Shown in pieces: positions 1 to 9,300 of a stretch of DNA of 24,978 bases; within the stretch, counting starts at the first letter, position 1; the number at the start of each line of letters is the position of its first letter. The stretch lies in assembly GCA_964428225.1 (NCBI GenBank), contig CAYRXS010000079.1, forward strand, positions 1 to 24,978. The letters are read 5' to 3'. The notes under the pieces are model-generated. The model saw only the letters and a list, made by a program, of their open reading frames with translations, was not told the origin of the DNA and did no database searches. Source of the stretch: JBFMCU01 sp964428225 (GTDB lineage Bacteria > Planctomycetota > UBA1135 > GCA-002686595). A program made the translations under genes and the position numbers.

Positions 1-2376
1 GGTCCGAACGAGGTCGTCGCGTCCCTGGAGGAGACGGGAGCGGTTCTCGATCGCGATCTCGTCGTCACCGCCGAGGTCGCCACCGCGGAGCCGGACCTCG
101 CGGTGAAGACCTTCCAGCACGAGGCGGGCGAGGGAGGATGGTTCATGGCCATCGTGACTCCCCCGGAGGCGCGCGAGGACCAGATCATCCCCCGCGACGT
201 GATCCTGGTCATCGACACCTCGGGCAGCATGAGCGGCGGCAAGCTCGCCCAGGCGATGGCGTCGGCGTTCTGGCTGCTCGACCACCTGCGGCCGGTGGAC
301 CGCGTGAACGTGATCCGCTTCAGCTCGGATGTCGAGGCCTTCGCCCCGGCTCCGGTTCCGGTCGATGACGATTCGAAGGCGGAGCTCCGGGCGTTCGTGA
401 GGGGCTTCCGGGCCCACGGTAGCACCGCGCTCGGTGACGCGCTGCTCGCGGCCACGCGGGTTCCCGAGGCCGAGGGGCGGGTGCGCACGGTGGTCCTCCT
501 GACCGACGGTCGTCCCACGATCGGCGAAAAAGACCCGGCGCGGCTCGTCGGCTTCGCGAAGACCGCTGGGGTCGAAGGCCTGCGCGTCTTCCCGTTCGGG
601 GTAGGCAAGGACGTCGACTCGGGGCTTCTGCGCGGCATCGCGTCCGCGGGTCGCGGGCGCGCGGAGATCTTCCGGCCCGGCGGCGAGATCGCGACTCGCC
701 TGACCACGTTCCTCACGCGAACGTCCTCGGCCGTGCTGGCGGACCTCGCATTCGCGGTGGACGGAGTGCAGGTCCACGACGTCCTCCCGCGGCCGCTGCC
801 CGATGCGTACCTGGGCGAGCAGGTGACGGTCGTCGGGCGCTTTCGCGGCGCGGGGCCGGGCAAGGTGTCGGTCTCCGCCACGATCGACGGGAGGACCCGG
901 ACGCTCTCCCGGACCCACGAGTTCCCCGCCGGGGCGAGCGGCTCTCCGTCCGTGGCCCACCTGTTCGCGCGCCAGAAGCTCGCGTACCTCGGGGAGGCGC
1001 GGCGGATCCGCCTCGGGCTCGGCGACGACGCCTACTACACGGCCCTCGACCGTGGCGCGTACTCCACAGCGGACGAGATCGTGGAGGAGATGATCTCCGT
1101 GTCCCTCGGCCACGGCGTGCAGTGCGCGTACACCTCGTTCCTCGTCCTCCTCCCCGAGGATCGCCACCGGATCGATCCGCGGGACTCGGCGGCGGTGGAG
1201 AGCGCACTCGAGCGTGCTCGGGAGCGCACGGGGCGGAAGGTGGCCGACGCGTCCCCCGATCACGAGGAGCCCGATGAGATGATCGCGGAGGAGCTCGAGA
1301 TCAGCTCCGGCGATCCCGACTTCCTCTCGGACGCCCCCTTCGACTCGGACGCCTTCAACGACATCATCGGCATCGGCGGCGGCGCGGGCGGCAAGTTCGG
1401 GGGGCGCTACGGGGGACGGCGCAACCTGCGGGCGGCGGGAGGCTCCGGGACGGAGCAGCCGTTGTGGAGCGGCCTGGAATGGCTCAAGGGGCGACAGGAT
1501 CCCTTTGGCGGATGGGGGAGCACCGAGGTGGACCAGCCGGGTCACGTGGGGCTGACGGGCCTGGTCCTGCTCGCCTTCCTGGGAGACGGCCACACCGTCA
1601 ACCGCGGACGGTACAAGGACGTCGTGGCCAAGGGCGTGAAGTGGCTCCGCCAGCAGCAGGACGACGCGGGCTGCTTCGTCGATGCCCGAGGTTTTCGATC
1701 GCTGAGTGATCACGCGATCGCCACCCTGGCCTTCAGCGAGGTCTACTACTTCTACCGCTCGCCCTTGCTCAAGGAGACCGCGCATCGCGCGGTCGAGTAC
1801 CTCGTGCGCCAGCAGACGCCGGGCGGAACCTGGCACTGCGACTCACCGCTCGCGGACAGGCCCGGCGACTCGGCGACCGGGTGGGCGCTCCTCGCCCTCG
1901 TGTCAGCGCGAGACGCCGGGCTGCAGGTCGACGACGGGGTCCTCGCCCGCGCGTCTACCTGGCTCGACGGTCTGTCTCCCGACGCGGGGACGAACGAGGC
2001 CGAGCTCGCCATGGGGCTCTTGTGCCGGTTCCTGCTCGGGCAGGATCCCGCCGCCCATCCGGTGATGGGGGAACACGCCGATCGGCTGCTCGCGAGCCTG
2101 CCGAAGGGGGATACGCCGGAGGCCGTTGGCGATCCGGAAACCTGGTACTTCGGCTCCTACGCGATGTTCCAGATGGGCGGGCAGCGCTGGAAGGCGTGGA
2201 ACGCCGCGATGAAGCCCGCGGTGCTCGACTGGCAGCGAGAGAAGGGGACGCTCCGAGGATCGTGGGATGCGGACGGCCCTCTCGACGAGACAAGGGGGCG
2301 CGTGTACCGCACGGCGCTCATGACGCTCTGTCTCGAGGTGTACTTCCGATACGCACAGGTGCTGGGCGCTCGATGA
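1..2376 (+). CDS. VIT/vWA protein fused to a squalene-cyclase-like toroid, 5' partial
   Basis: The frame is open from base 1, so the true start lies left of the window; the GTG at 103 is internal to the VIT domain. About 791 residues are present. Residues 1-60 are the end of a VIT (inter-alpha-trypsin-inhibitor type) domain. A vWA domain follows, with the metal-binding DTSGSMSG motif (Asp codon at 214). After an acidic linker comes a Gly/Arg-rich stretch (about 1366-1445) and then, from about 1460, alpha/alpha-toroid repeats of the prenyltransferase/squalene oxidase type, recognisable from GLEWLKGRQDPFGGWGS, KWLRQQQDDAGCF and YLVRQQTPGGTWHCDS. True terpene cyclases need a DxDD or similar acid motif; I see none, so the toroid is probably a structural or binding module. 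VIT/vWA proteins usually act in the envelope as adhesion or assembly factors. Domain identity is fairly sure, function is unknown. Confidence 0.85.
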   Translation, partial: GPNEVVASLEETGAVLDRDLVVTAEVATAEPDLAVKTFQHEAGEGGWFMAIVTPPEAREDQIIPRDVILVIDTSGSMSGGKLAQAMASAFWLLDHLRPVDRVNVIRFSSDVEAFAPAPVPVDDDSKAELRAFVRGFRAHGSTALGDALLAATRVPEAEGRVRTVVLLTDGRPTIGEKDPARLVGFAKTAGVEGLRVFPFGVGKDVDSGLLRGIASAGRGRAEIFRPGGEIATRLTTFLTRTSSAVLADLAFAVDGVQVHDVLPRPLPDAYLGEQVTVVGRFRGAGPGKVSVSATIDGRTRTLSRTHEFPAGASGSPSVAHLFARQKLAYLGEARRIRLGLGDDAYYTALDRGAYSTADEIVEEMISVSLGHGVQCAYTSFLVLLPEDRHRIDPRDSAAVESALERARERTGRKVADASPDHEEPDEMIAEELEISSGDPDFLSDAPFDSDAFNDIIGIGGGAGGKFGGRYGGRRNLRAAGGSGTEQPLWSGLEWLKGRQDPFGGWGSTEVDQPGHVGLTGLVLLAFLGDGHTVNRGRYKDVVAKGVKWLRQQQDDAGCFVDARGFRSLSDHAIATLAFSEVYYFYRSPLLKETAHRAVEYLVRQQTPGGTWHCDSPLADRPGDSATGWALLALVSARDAGLQVDDGVLARASTWLDGLSPDAGTNEAELAMGLLCRFLLGQDPAAHPVMGEHADRLLASLPKGDTPEAVGDPETWYFGSYAMFQMGGQRWKAWNAAMKPAVLDWQREKGTLRGSWDADGPLDETRGRVYRTALMTLCLEVYFRYAQVLGAR

Positions 2377-2379
2377 GCC

Positions 2380-2398
2380 CCGACCGTCGGGTCGGTTT
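2380..2398 (+). terminator. possible intrinsic terminator after the VIT/vWA gene
   Basis: A six-base-pair stem, CCGACC with GGTCGG around a GTCG loop, lies 4 bases after the stop codon and is followed by only TTT. The short T run makes this a weak terminator candidate, but its position right after the stop supports it. Confidence 0.35.
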
Positions 2399-2538
2399 CG
2401 AGCGCGTTACTCCACCCATACGAAGAGACGACGCCGCGGGGCGGGTTCCGACCACCGGCCGGCTTGACGGGTGAACGGGGGTGAACAGAATGGGTGAGCC
2501 CCGCTCCGTGAAGAACCTCCTCCCGAGGAGCCCGTCTC

Positions 2539-4407
2539 ATGCCCGAAGCACGCGGAAGGAATCGAGGAGTCTGGTCGTGGCTGGTGGTCGCCGGATCGCT
2601 CGCGATCCTCATCGGCTGCCTCGCCGACTCGAGGACTGCGACCGAGGAGACCGCGGCGGCCCCACCGGAGGTGAGCGAACCGGAGACGCCCGACCCGCGA
2701 GCTCCCGCCGAGGTGCTCACGATCGAGGAGAGCGTCGACGAGAGCACGGGCGAGACCGTGGTCGAGACCGTCGTCGAGACGGTCGTGGACCAGCCCTTCG
2801 ACGAGCCCGCCGTCGTCGAGGAGGTCGGTCCCCGGGTCTTCATGGGCGAGCCGGCTCCGGACTTCCTGCTCCCTCGCCTGAGGTTCGACGAGAGCGCGGA
2901 CGGAAACCCCATCGGGGTCATCAGCGACCACGACCAGGTCCAGCTGTCGTCGTGGTTCGGCGACCGGCCGGTCTGTATGTTCATGTCGAGCTTCACATGA
3001 CCTCCCTTCACCTCTCGCGCCGCCGAGGTGGAGAGGCTGTACAAGGAGTACAGCGACCAGGTCGAGTTCCTGATCGTCTACATCCGTGAAGCCCACCCCG
3101 AGATGCTCAAGGAGGGGAACGAGCTCGGGATCGTGGGGCGTCCCAAGACCATCGACGAGCGAGTCATCCTCGCCACCGAGTGCGCGACGAAGTACGAGCT
3201 CTCCCTCCCCATGGTCATCGACTACATCGCGGGTGACGTGGCCGCGACCTACGAGGCGAAGACCATCCGCACCACGATCACCGATCGGGACGGGAACGTG
3301 GCGTACTACGCGAAGCGAGGGCCGTGGGGATTCAAGATCTCGGAGATCGAGAGAGCCCTGAAGAAGCTCGTGGCCAACGACGGCTACATGCCCCCGCCCC
3401 CGGAGCCGATCTGGGGTGAGATCGCCGACGGACTGGTCTGCGGGATCACCGTCGAGCCGCAGTGGCTGACCCTCGGCGAAGAGGTCGTGATCGAGCTCGA
3501 GATCAAGAACGTGATGGACGTGCCGGTGGCTCTCGTCCTCGACACCCGGAGGGCGGTGCAGGCGTTCGTGTTCGAGAACGACCTCGGCCAGCGGCTCGTC
3601 CTGGAGCCCGCGGGCAGCACCACGCCGCGGCGGCGCGTCCGTCCGCAGACCGTCGAGCCAGGCGAATCCTACGAGACGACGTTCGAGGGCAAGCTCGTGG
3701 CGGCGTCGGAGAACGAGGCCGCCACGCCCGGTGCGTTCGGGGCCCTCTTCGACTTCGAGTTCGACGAGGAGGTCCTGGCCGCGGCCTCGAGCTACGAGGA
3801 GGAGGAGCCGCTCTGGATGGGGCGGCTCAGCTCGGGGCGGTTCCCGCTCGACCTCGCCCTGAAGCGCGAGGTGGGATGCATCTCCTGTCACGGGGGCACG
3901 GACTTCCACCACCAGGAAGCGGCCCCCGCCTGCAACGTCTGCCACACCGGTCAGGAGGGTTCCGCGGACTTTGGCCTCGTGGAGTCGGCGTGCGTTCGCT
4001 GTCACCGGCGGGGCGAGTTGCGAGGCCGCCGGCAGATCCTCGGTGAAGCCGGCGAGTTCTCGCTGCCCTCCGCGCACTGCTCGGGAGAGGTCGACGACCA
4101 ACGCTGCCTGGCCTGTCACGACTGGGACCGGCACGGGGACGGCGAGGTGCGCCTCGTCGATCCGCGCTCGGACGGAGCGCGGCCCTGGCGGGGCACGCCG
4201 ACGGAGTTCTGCCTCACCTGCCACGGCGGCCATCCGCCGGACTTCGTGAGCTTCCCCGTGCCGACGGGCTCGGGTCACGACAAGTCCACGTTCCCGCAGT
4301 CCGAGGCCGCCCGGGGCGGCGCGACCTGCAGCGACTGCCACACCTCCCACGGCTCGATGCACCGCCCCCTGCTGCGGCACGAGGCGCTGGTCTCGCCGCA
4401 CCGCTGA
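2539..4407 (+). CDS. deiodinase-like selenoprotein fused to a hexahaem cytochrome c (lipoprotein)
   Basis: One 622-residue chain if TGA 2998-3000 is read as selenocysteine (Sec154); the codons before and after it are in the same frame. The ATG is preceded by GAGGAG at 2525-2530, 8 bases away. Residues 1-27 form a lipoprotein signal with lipobox LIGC (Cys27). A low-complexity acidic linker follows, then a thioredoxin-like domain opening GEPAPDFLLP. Its core is RPVCMFMSSFT-U-PPF, then FLIVYIREAHP (His186) and YYAKRGPWGF, which match the order and spacing of iodothyronine deiodinases (CT-U-P.F, FL.IYI.EAH, GPW). Residues about 295-440 look Ig-like. Six CXXCH haem c motifs follow, starting at residues 447, 465, 485, 523, 558 and 597. 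I infer a membrane-anchored, extracytoplasmic reductase fed by its own haems. The substrate is unknown; bacterial relatives need not act on thyroid hormone. The alternatives, a nonsense mutation or two genes, fit less well because both halves together make one intact domain. Confidence 0.88.
2752..2787 (+). repeat. tandem 12-bp repeat inside the selenoprotein linker
   Basis: Three near-identical 12-base units (GAGACCGTGGTC and variants) encode a repeated ETVV peptide in the acidic linker between the lipid anchor and the thioredoxin-like domain. This suggests a length-variable spacer holding the catalytic part away from the membrane. Confidence 0.75.
2998..3000 (+). other. in-frame TGA, selenocysteine codon (Sec154)
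   Basis: This TGA lies between codons for SFT and PPF, the position of the catalytic selenocysteine in the iodothyronine deiodinase family. The frame stays open for 468 more codons after it, with strong family identity starting at the next residue. There is no ribosome binding site before the first downstream in-frame start (GTG 3028), and a hairpin follows at SECIS distance. A TGC or TGT misread as TGA, giving Cys as in some homologues, would be the main alternative. Confidence 0.87.
3003..3036 (+). promoter_or_regulatory. putative bacterial SECIS element
   Basis: Two competing hairpins lie just after the TGA. Fold A pairs CCTCTC (3011-3016) with GAGAGG (3031-3036), six perfect pairs; its 14-base loop starts with G, 16 bases after the TGA, which fits the published bacterial SECIS pattern of a G near the loop start. 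Fold B pairs 3006-3014 with 3025-3033, nine pairs including one G-T wobble, with a 10-base loop starting TCG. The folds exclude each other. In bacteria this element would be bound by SelB to deliver Sec-tRNA at the TGA. The hairpins are seen directly; the function is inferred. Confidence 0.6.
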
Positions 4408-4424
4408 CGTCTCGAGAGCACGTC

Positions 4425-4459
4425 GCCTCCGCCTTCGCCGTCCGCGGCGAGGGGGAGGC
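4425..4459 (+). terminator. large hairpin after the selenoprotein gene
   Basis: GCCTCC (4425-4430) pairs with GGAGGC (4454-4459). Inside it CCTT pairs with AGGG (one wobble), and CGCCG (4436-4440) pairs with CGGCG (4445-4449) around a TCCG loop. The single unpaired base is G4431. This roughly 15-pair stem starts 17 bases after the stop. There is no real T run after it, so it could end transcription, protect the 3' end, or both. Confidence 0.5.
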
Positions 4460-4494
4460 TTGACTTGCGAGGTCGCCCCTGGTCGATTGAGCCG

Positions 4495-5382
4495 ATGTCC
4501 GCGCCGCGTCACGTGTACGGGTTCCTGGTGGTCGGCATCCTCGCGGCGAGCCAGTCGGGGAACATCATCCGTCTCGGCGACGCGAGTCCGGTGGCCATTG
4601 CGGCCTGGCGTCTGCTGATCGCGGCCGTTCTCCTCGCGCCCCTCGCCGGCTCCCGGCTGCGCGAGCTGGCCCGGTTGACGAAGGTGGAGATCACGCTGCT
4701 CGTGATCGCCGGCGCGACTCTCGCCGCGCACTTCTTCGCGTGGATCGCGGCGGTGCAGATGACCACCGTGGCCAACGCCGCGGTCTTCTTCGCCGCCAAC
4801 CCCGTCATCACCGCGTCCGCGGGGTACCTGTTCTTCGGAGAGCGCGTCACGCGGCGGTTGTTCGTCTCGATCGGCTTCGGGGTGCTCGGGGTGGTCGTGC
4901 TCGGCCTGGGGGACCTGACCTTCGATCGCGGGCACGTCCTCGGCGACATGACCGCGCTCGGGTGCTCGTTCCTGTTCTCGGCGTATTTCCTCCTGGGCAA
5001 GCGCCTGCGCCGCGTGCTGTCCACCGGCACCTACGTCACCGGCGTCTACGGCGTGGCCGCGGTGTTCGCCTTCGCGTGCATGTTCGCGCTGGACCTGCCG
5101 CTCGTCGACTACTCCGAGCGGACCTGGCTCTGCTTCGTCCTGATGGCGCTCGTGCCCACCATGATCGGACACACCTCGTTCAACAGCGCCCTGCGGTACA
5201 TCGAGGCGGGTCGCATCTCCGCGGCCACCCTGAGCGAGCCCCTCCTGGCCGGGCTGGTCGCGTGGGTTGCGTGGGGCGAGGCGGTCACGGGCCAGGGGAT
5301 CGCGGGGTACCTCCTGATCAGCGTGTCCGTCCTCGTCCTCGTCTTCGAGCGGCGGCGCGGGGCGCCCGCGGACCGTCCGTAG
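4495..5382 (+). CDS. EamA/DMT-family transporter
   Basis: A 295-residue integral membrane protein with about ten hydrophobic helices in two similar halves, as in EamA (drug/metabolite transporter) proteins. The family look is clear in SPVAIAAWRLLIAAVLLAPL near the first helix pair, in ANPVITASAGYLFFGERVTR at the end of the first half, and in the second-half ISAATLSEPLLAGLVAWVAWGE. Family members export or import small metabolites or amino acids; the substrate cannot be read from sequence. I chose ATG 4495 (MSAPRHVYG), which puts the first helix near the N-terminus. A TTG at 4465 is also in frame, but its only good ribosome binding site is buried in the hairpin at 4425-4459. It does not look functionally tied to its neighbours. 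Confidence 0.88.
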   Translation: MSAPRHVYGFLVVGILAASQSGNIIRLGDASPVAIAAWRLLIAAVLLAPLAGSRLRELARLTKVEITLLVIAGATLAAHFFAWIAAVQMTTVANAAVFFAANPVITASAGYLFFGERVTRRLFVSIGFGVLGVVVLGLGDLTFDRGHVLGDMTALGCSFLFSAYFLLGKRLRRVLSTGTYVTGVYGVAAVFAFACMFALDLPLVDYSERTWLCFVLMALVPTMIGHTSFNSALRYIEAGRISAATLSEPLLAGLVAWVAWGEAVTGQGIAGYLLISVSVLVLVFERRRGAPADRP

Positions 5383-5579
5383 CCGGCGGTGGCCGGGAGC
5401 AGGACGATCCCGTAGCATCGGGGAGCTCGAGGGCGGCTCGGCGGGGCAGGGCACGAGTCGGAGGCCACTCGGGAGGCGCAGTTCCCTGGCGCTCCCCCGA
5501 GGCGGCGGGACGATCGCGGCCGATTGCCCGGAAGAAACGGGGCGCCTCGCGCGTCAGGTCGACAACCGGAGTACCTGCG

Positions 5580-6203
5580 ATGAAAAATACCCTCCCCATG
5601 TGCTGTCTGGCCGTCGCGCTCGCGGTGGCGGTGTGCTTCGCCCTCCCGGGCCGCGCCCAGGAAGTCGAGATCGAAGTGATCCCGTGCAGCGGCATCGTCA
5701 CGCTGTACGCCGAGGACGATCTCCAGTCGTCCTTCAGCTTCCGCGGAGGCTGCGCGGGGGGCCGCGTCGTGGACGGTGAGCTCGTCCTCGACGACGCCCA
5801 GATCGCCTTCGACGTGTTAGCGGAGAACATGATCACCTTCGGCTTCGTGAGGGACGCGCGCACGATGATCCTCGATCTCGGGGACGTGTCCGTGCCCGCC
5901 CGGGAAAGGGCGGTGGATCGCGCTCCCAAGCTCCCCACGAGCCTGTTCCAGACCCTCTTCCTCAACGGCGTGCACTTCTCCTACCGGGATCCGACGGGTC
6001 GGCCGCATCGGTTCAAGGAGGCGAACGACATCATGAACGCGTTGCCGCCCGAGGGCCTCTACCACCTCGAGCCGATCGTGGGGCACACGTACCTGGTGCG
6101 CACGAACCGGAAGGGAACGGACACCCCGAACGAGTTCGCCAAGTTCCGCGTGATCGACTTCCGACCGGGACGCAGCCTGACCATACGCTGGGCGAACATC
6201 TAG
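5580..6203 (+). CDS. secreted protein of unknown function
   Basis: 207 residues. The ATG at 5580 has GGAG 8 bases upstream and starts a clear Sec signal peptide (MKNTLPMCC, then a hydrophobic core ending PGRAQ, cleavage probably after residue 26). The mature part has two cysteines near its start (PCSG and GGCAGG) that could form a disulfide, followed by mixed beta-like sequence. It contains a segment HFSYRDPTGRPHRF and ends TIRWANI. I recognise no family or catalytic motif. The 197 bases upstream (5383-5579) hold no feature I can support. It may be a stand-alone gene, as it is followed by a strong palindrome. Confidence 0.72.
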   Translation: MKNTLPMCCLAVALAVAVCFALPGRAQEVEIEVIPCSGIVTLYAEDDLQSSFSFRGGCAGGRVVDGELVLDDAQIAFDVLAENMITFGFVRDARTMILDLGDVSVPARERAVDRAPKLPTSLFQTLFLNGVHFSYRDPTGRPHRFKEANDIMNALPPEGLYHLEPIVGHTYLVRTNRKGTDTPNEFAKFRVIDFRPGRSLTIRWANI

Positions 6204-6208
6204 TCGAG

Positions 6209-6226
6209 CGCTCGCGGCCGCGAGCG
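6209..6226 (+). terminator. perfect 18-bp palindrome after the secreted-protein gene
   Basis: CGCTCGCGG is followed directly by its reverse complement CCGCGAGCG, 5 bases after the stop codon at 6201-6203. It could form a strong GC hairpin and act as a terminator or 3' stabiliser, but there is no T run, so factor-independent termination is uncertain. Confidence 0.4.
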
Positions 6227-6308
6227 AGTGCCCGGCGCGTCACGGCGGGAGGGTGACGTGCGGGTTGTGCACGCCGAATGATCGGGGCTGGCGGATCGAG
6301 GCGCATGC

Positions 6309-6338
6309 TACCAGAATGGTACCATTCGATCGCGATCG
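6309..6338. promoter_or_regulatory. cluster of overlapping palindromes, possible operator
   Basis: Upstream of the 6386 start lies a perfect 14-base palindrome, GAATGGTACCATTC (6314-6327). It overlaps an inverted repeat TACCA-GAA-TGGTA (6309-6321) and abuts CGATCGCGATCG (6327-6338). This is one of the few AT-richer islands in the window and sits 48 bases before the start codon, a usual place for an operator. No regulator can be named. Confidence 0.4.
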
Positions 6339-6385
6339 CGAGTGTCCGCATGTGAACACCTCGCGCGCGGCCGAAGGAGCACCGC

Positions 6386-9300
6386 ATGTTCGATCCAACG
6401 GGGGACGGAAGGGCGCTCTGGCTCACGCTGCTGCTCGCCCTGGTCTGCGGGTTCGGCGCGGTCGGTTCGGCGCCGATCGACGAGCTCACGGTCGAGGAGC
6501 TCGCCGGCACGAGGTTTCGGTTCAGCTGGCGGCAGGGAGCCGAGGGCGGCTTCAACGGCACGCTCGTCCTGCGAGCGGACGGACGGATCGAGGGCATCGG
6601 CAGCCCGAACGAGACGTTCTGGGAGCTGGACGAGCAGAACCGATTGATCTTCAAGCACGAGGACGGCCGGATCTCCACGACCTACGCCGAGCACGCGGTC
6701 CGCGAGGACAGGCTCTGCTTCGACGGCCGCTTCCACTTCCGCGAGGGGATCACGCACCACCTGGAGGAGGACCTCGAGCCGCCGGCGCCGCCGGTCGAGC
6801 TCGATGAGGGATTGCCGGAGCGGTTGCTCTTCACCTCGCAGACGATCGTCTGCCTCGATCCGGGCGAGGAGCACGTCTTCGAGCTCGGCTCCGGGCGAAA
6901 GGTGCGGGTGCGGCTGGTTTCCGTCGAGGAGCACCGGGACCGCGTCGTCGATCTGATCCGCAGCGCAGACGTGCGCGTCGAGGTCGACGGCGCCCCGCTC
7001 GACCTCGTCTGCGCTCCCTACGTGATGCCGACGGTGATCGACGGGCTGCGGATCCAGGCGGACACCACGTCGGAGTGGCTCGATGAGCTCCCGAAGCGCG
7101 TCCAGCTCTCGCTCTGGGACGCCGCCGAGCCGATCATCGACGTCGAGCGGTTCGGCTTCCCCCTGCGGGACTTCCGCCTCTTCTCCCACGGCATCCAGTG
7201 CTACGACGAGCCCGTCCACCTCGGTCGCATGGACGGCGATCCGGAGGGCGCGGTCTTCTACCACTCCTACGGGATCGACTTCGCGGGCTTCGAGGGCGGG
7301 GAGGACGTCGTCGCCTGCGTCGCGGGCAAGGTGGTCCGGCTGATGCCGGACGCGGTCCTCGTCGACGTCGTGGACGAGTCCGGCCTGATCTGGGAGTACC
7401 ACCACCTCGACTCGATCGCTCCCCATCTCGAGGTGGGCCGGGAGGTGAAGAAGGGTGAGCGGATCGGAGTCCTGGGGCGGACCGGCCCCTCGGGCAACTT
7501 CTCCCATCTGCACGTCGGGGCGTTCCTGACCCCCGATCACATGCACGCCCACCGGTACACGAAGCGCCTCAACTACTACCCGTGGATGGTCGAGGCCTGG
7601 CGGTTCGCCTACGGCGACGGTCCCCTGGCGGTGGCCGGCGCCCACCACGCCGCGGTGGTCGGAGAGACGGTGGCCTACGACGCTTCCCATTCGATCGCCG
7701 CCGGCGCGCCGATCTTCGCCTACGAGTGGACGATGCCCGACGGCACCGCGGTCGAAGGGGCGCACACCTCGCACCGGTTCGAGGCGCCGGGGGTCTTCGT
7801 CGCCACCCTCCGCATCGTGGACTGGAAGGGAGCCGAGGACGTGGACTTCCGGAAGGTGAAGGTCTACTCGCGTGACGAGCCCGAGGCCTTCCTGCCGACC
7901 TTCTTCATGACCAGCACGCCGACGCTCGAGGTCCACGCTCGCGAGCCGGTCCGCTTCCGGATCTGGCTGCACGGTGCCGAGGATCACCCCTTCGAGATCG
8001 ACTTCGGCGACGGGCAGGTCGCGAGCGACGGCGAGTCGTTCGAGGTCGTCGAGCACGCATACGGCGAGCCGGGTCTGTACGTCGTCACGGCCCGAGCGGT
8101 GGTGGACGGAATCCCCACCACGGGCAAGCAGAAGGTCGTCGTCCGATCCGTCGAAGCCCGGGAGTCGCACGAGCGTCACGGGGAGGCGGCCTCCCGGGAG
8201 GGCGTACGGCGGGACTGGATGCTGCAAGACTACATGGCCGTCGACCTGCCCGCGGAGCTCGAGCAGGAGAAGGAAGCCTGGCGCGACGAGCACCTCACGG
8301 CCCCCGAGTCGCGGGCGGACGCGCCCGTGCTCGAGAGGCTGACGTGCTTCGTCAGCGAGAACGACAACGTGGTCGAGCGGCGGATGATCTCCCGCGTCCT
8401 CGAGGAGCTCGACGAGGGGGGCGAGACGCTGCGGGCCGAGCTCGAGCGGCTCGCGCGGTCCGGACGACCCGGCGCGGATCCGGCGTGGCGGGACCTCTAC
8501 CTGCGCGCGGGCGAGGCGAGGAGGGTTCGACGACTCGCGCCGCTGCTCGCGAAGTGGACCCGCTTCGTCTTCACCCAGCACCGCCACATCCCCTACAGCT
8601 GGAAGTACACCGAGGGCCTCTCCGACGCGCAGGCATCCCGCTTCTTCGCCCCCGGGTCCTCGCTCGAGCTCCTCGAGCTCGACGGCCCCTACGGCTTCGC
8701 CCGGACGCTGCTCGAGGACCGCGGGGGGACGATCCGGAACCCCGACGTCTCCTTCGACGGCGAGCGCATCCTGTTCGCGTGGAAGAAGTCCGATCGCGAG
8801 GACGACTATCACCTCTACGAGATGGACGTGGCGAGCCGGGAGATCCGGCAGCTCACCCACGGGCTCGGCCTGGCGGACTACGAGGGTGTGTACCTGCCCG
8901 ACGGGGACATCGTCTTCAGCTCCACCCGCTGCATCCAGACCGTGGACTGCAACTGGGTCGAGGTGAGCAACCTCTTCGCGATGGACGGGGACGGCCGCTT
9001 CCTGCGTCGCCTCGGCTTCGACCAGGTGCACACGATCTTCCCGACGGTGGCGGACGACGGCCGGGTCCTGTACACGCGGTGGGACTACAACGACCGCGCC
9101 CAGATCTACACGCAGCCGCTCTTCCAGATGAACGGCGACGGGACGAACCAGCGCGAGCTCTATGGCGGCAGCTCCTGGTTCCCGACGAATCTCATCCACG
9201 CCCGGAAGATTCCCGGCTCGACCGAGGTCGTGACGATCGTCACCGGGCACCACACGCCCGCGCACGGCAAGCTCGGCATCATCGATCCGGCGGAGGGCCG

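Noticed and set aside
3028..4407. Separate multihaem cytochrome gene starting at GTG 3028
   Set aside because: No ribosome binding site, no signal peptide (needed for haem c attachment outside the cytoplasm), and its first residues are the middle of a deiodinase-like domain in the same frame as the upstream gene.
2539..4407. Thyroid-hormone deiodinase activity
   Set aside because: Family membership does not give substrate; bacteria have no known need for it and the haem fusion points to another redox role.
4465..4494. TTG start adding ten residues to the EamA transporter
   Set aside because: The purine-rich site before it is locked in the 4425-4459 hairpin, and ATG 4495 places the first helix at the usual distance. 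It cannot be fully excluded.
2407..5454. 1015-residue minus-strand reading frame opposite the selenoprotein and transporter
   Set aside because: Low-complexity Arg/Glu/His-rich translation with no recognisable domain; mirrors real genes in very GC-rich DNA. The same holds for the long antisense frames at 6308-10471 (-), 10749-12797 (+), 14703-16814 (+) and 18891-23210 (-).
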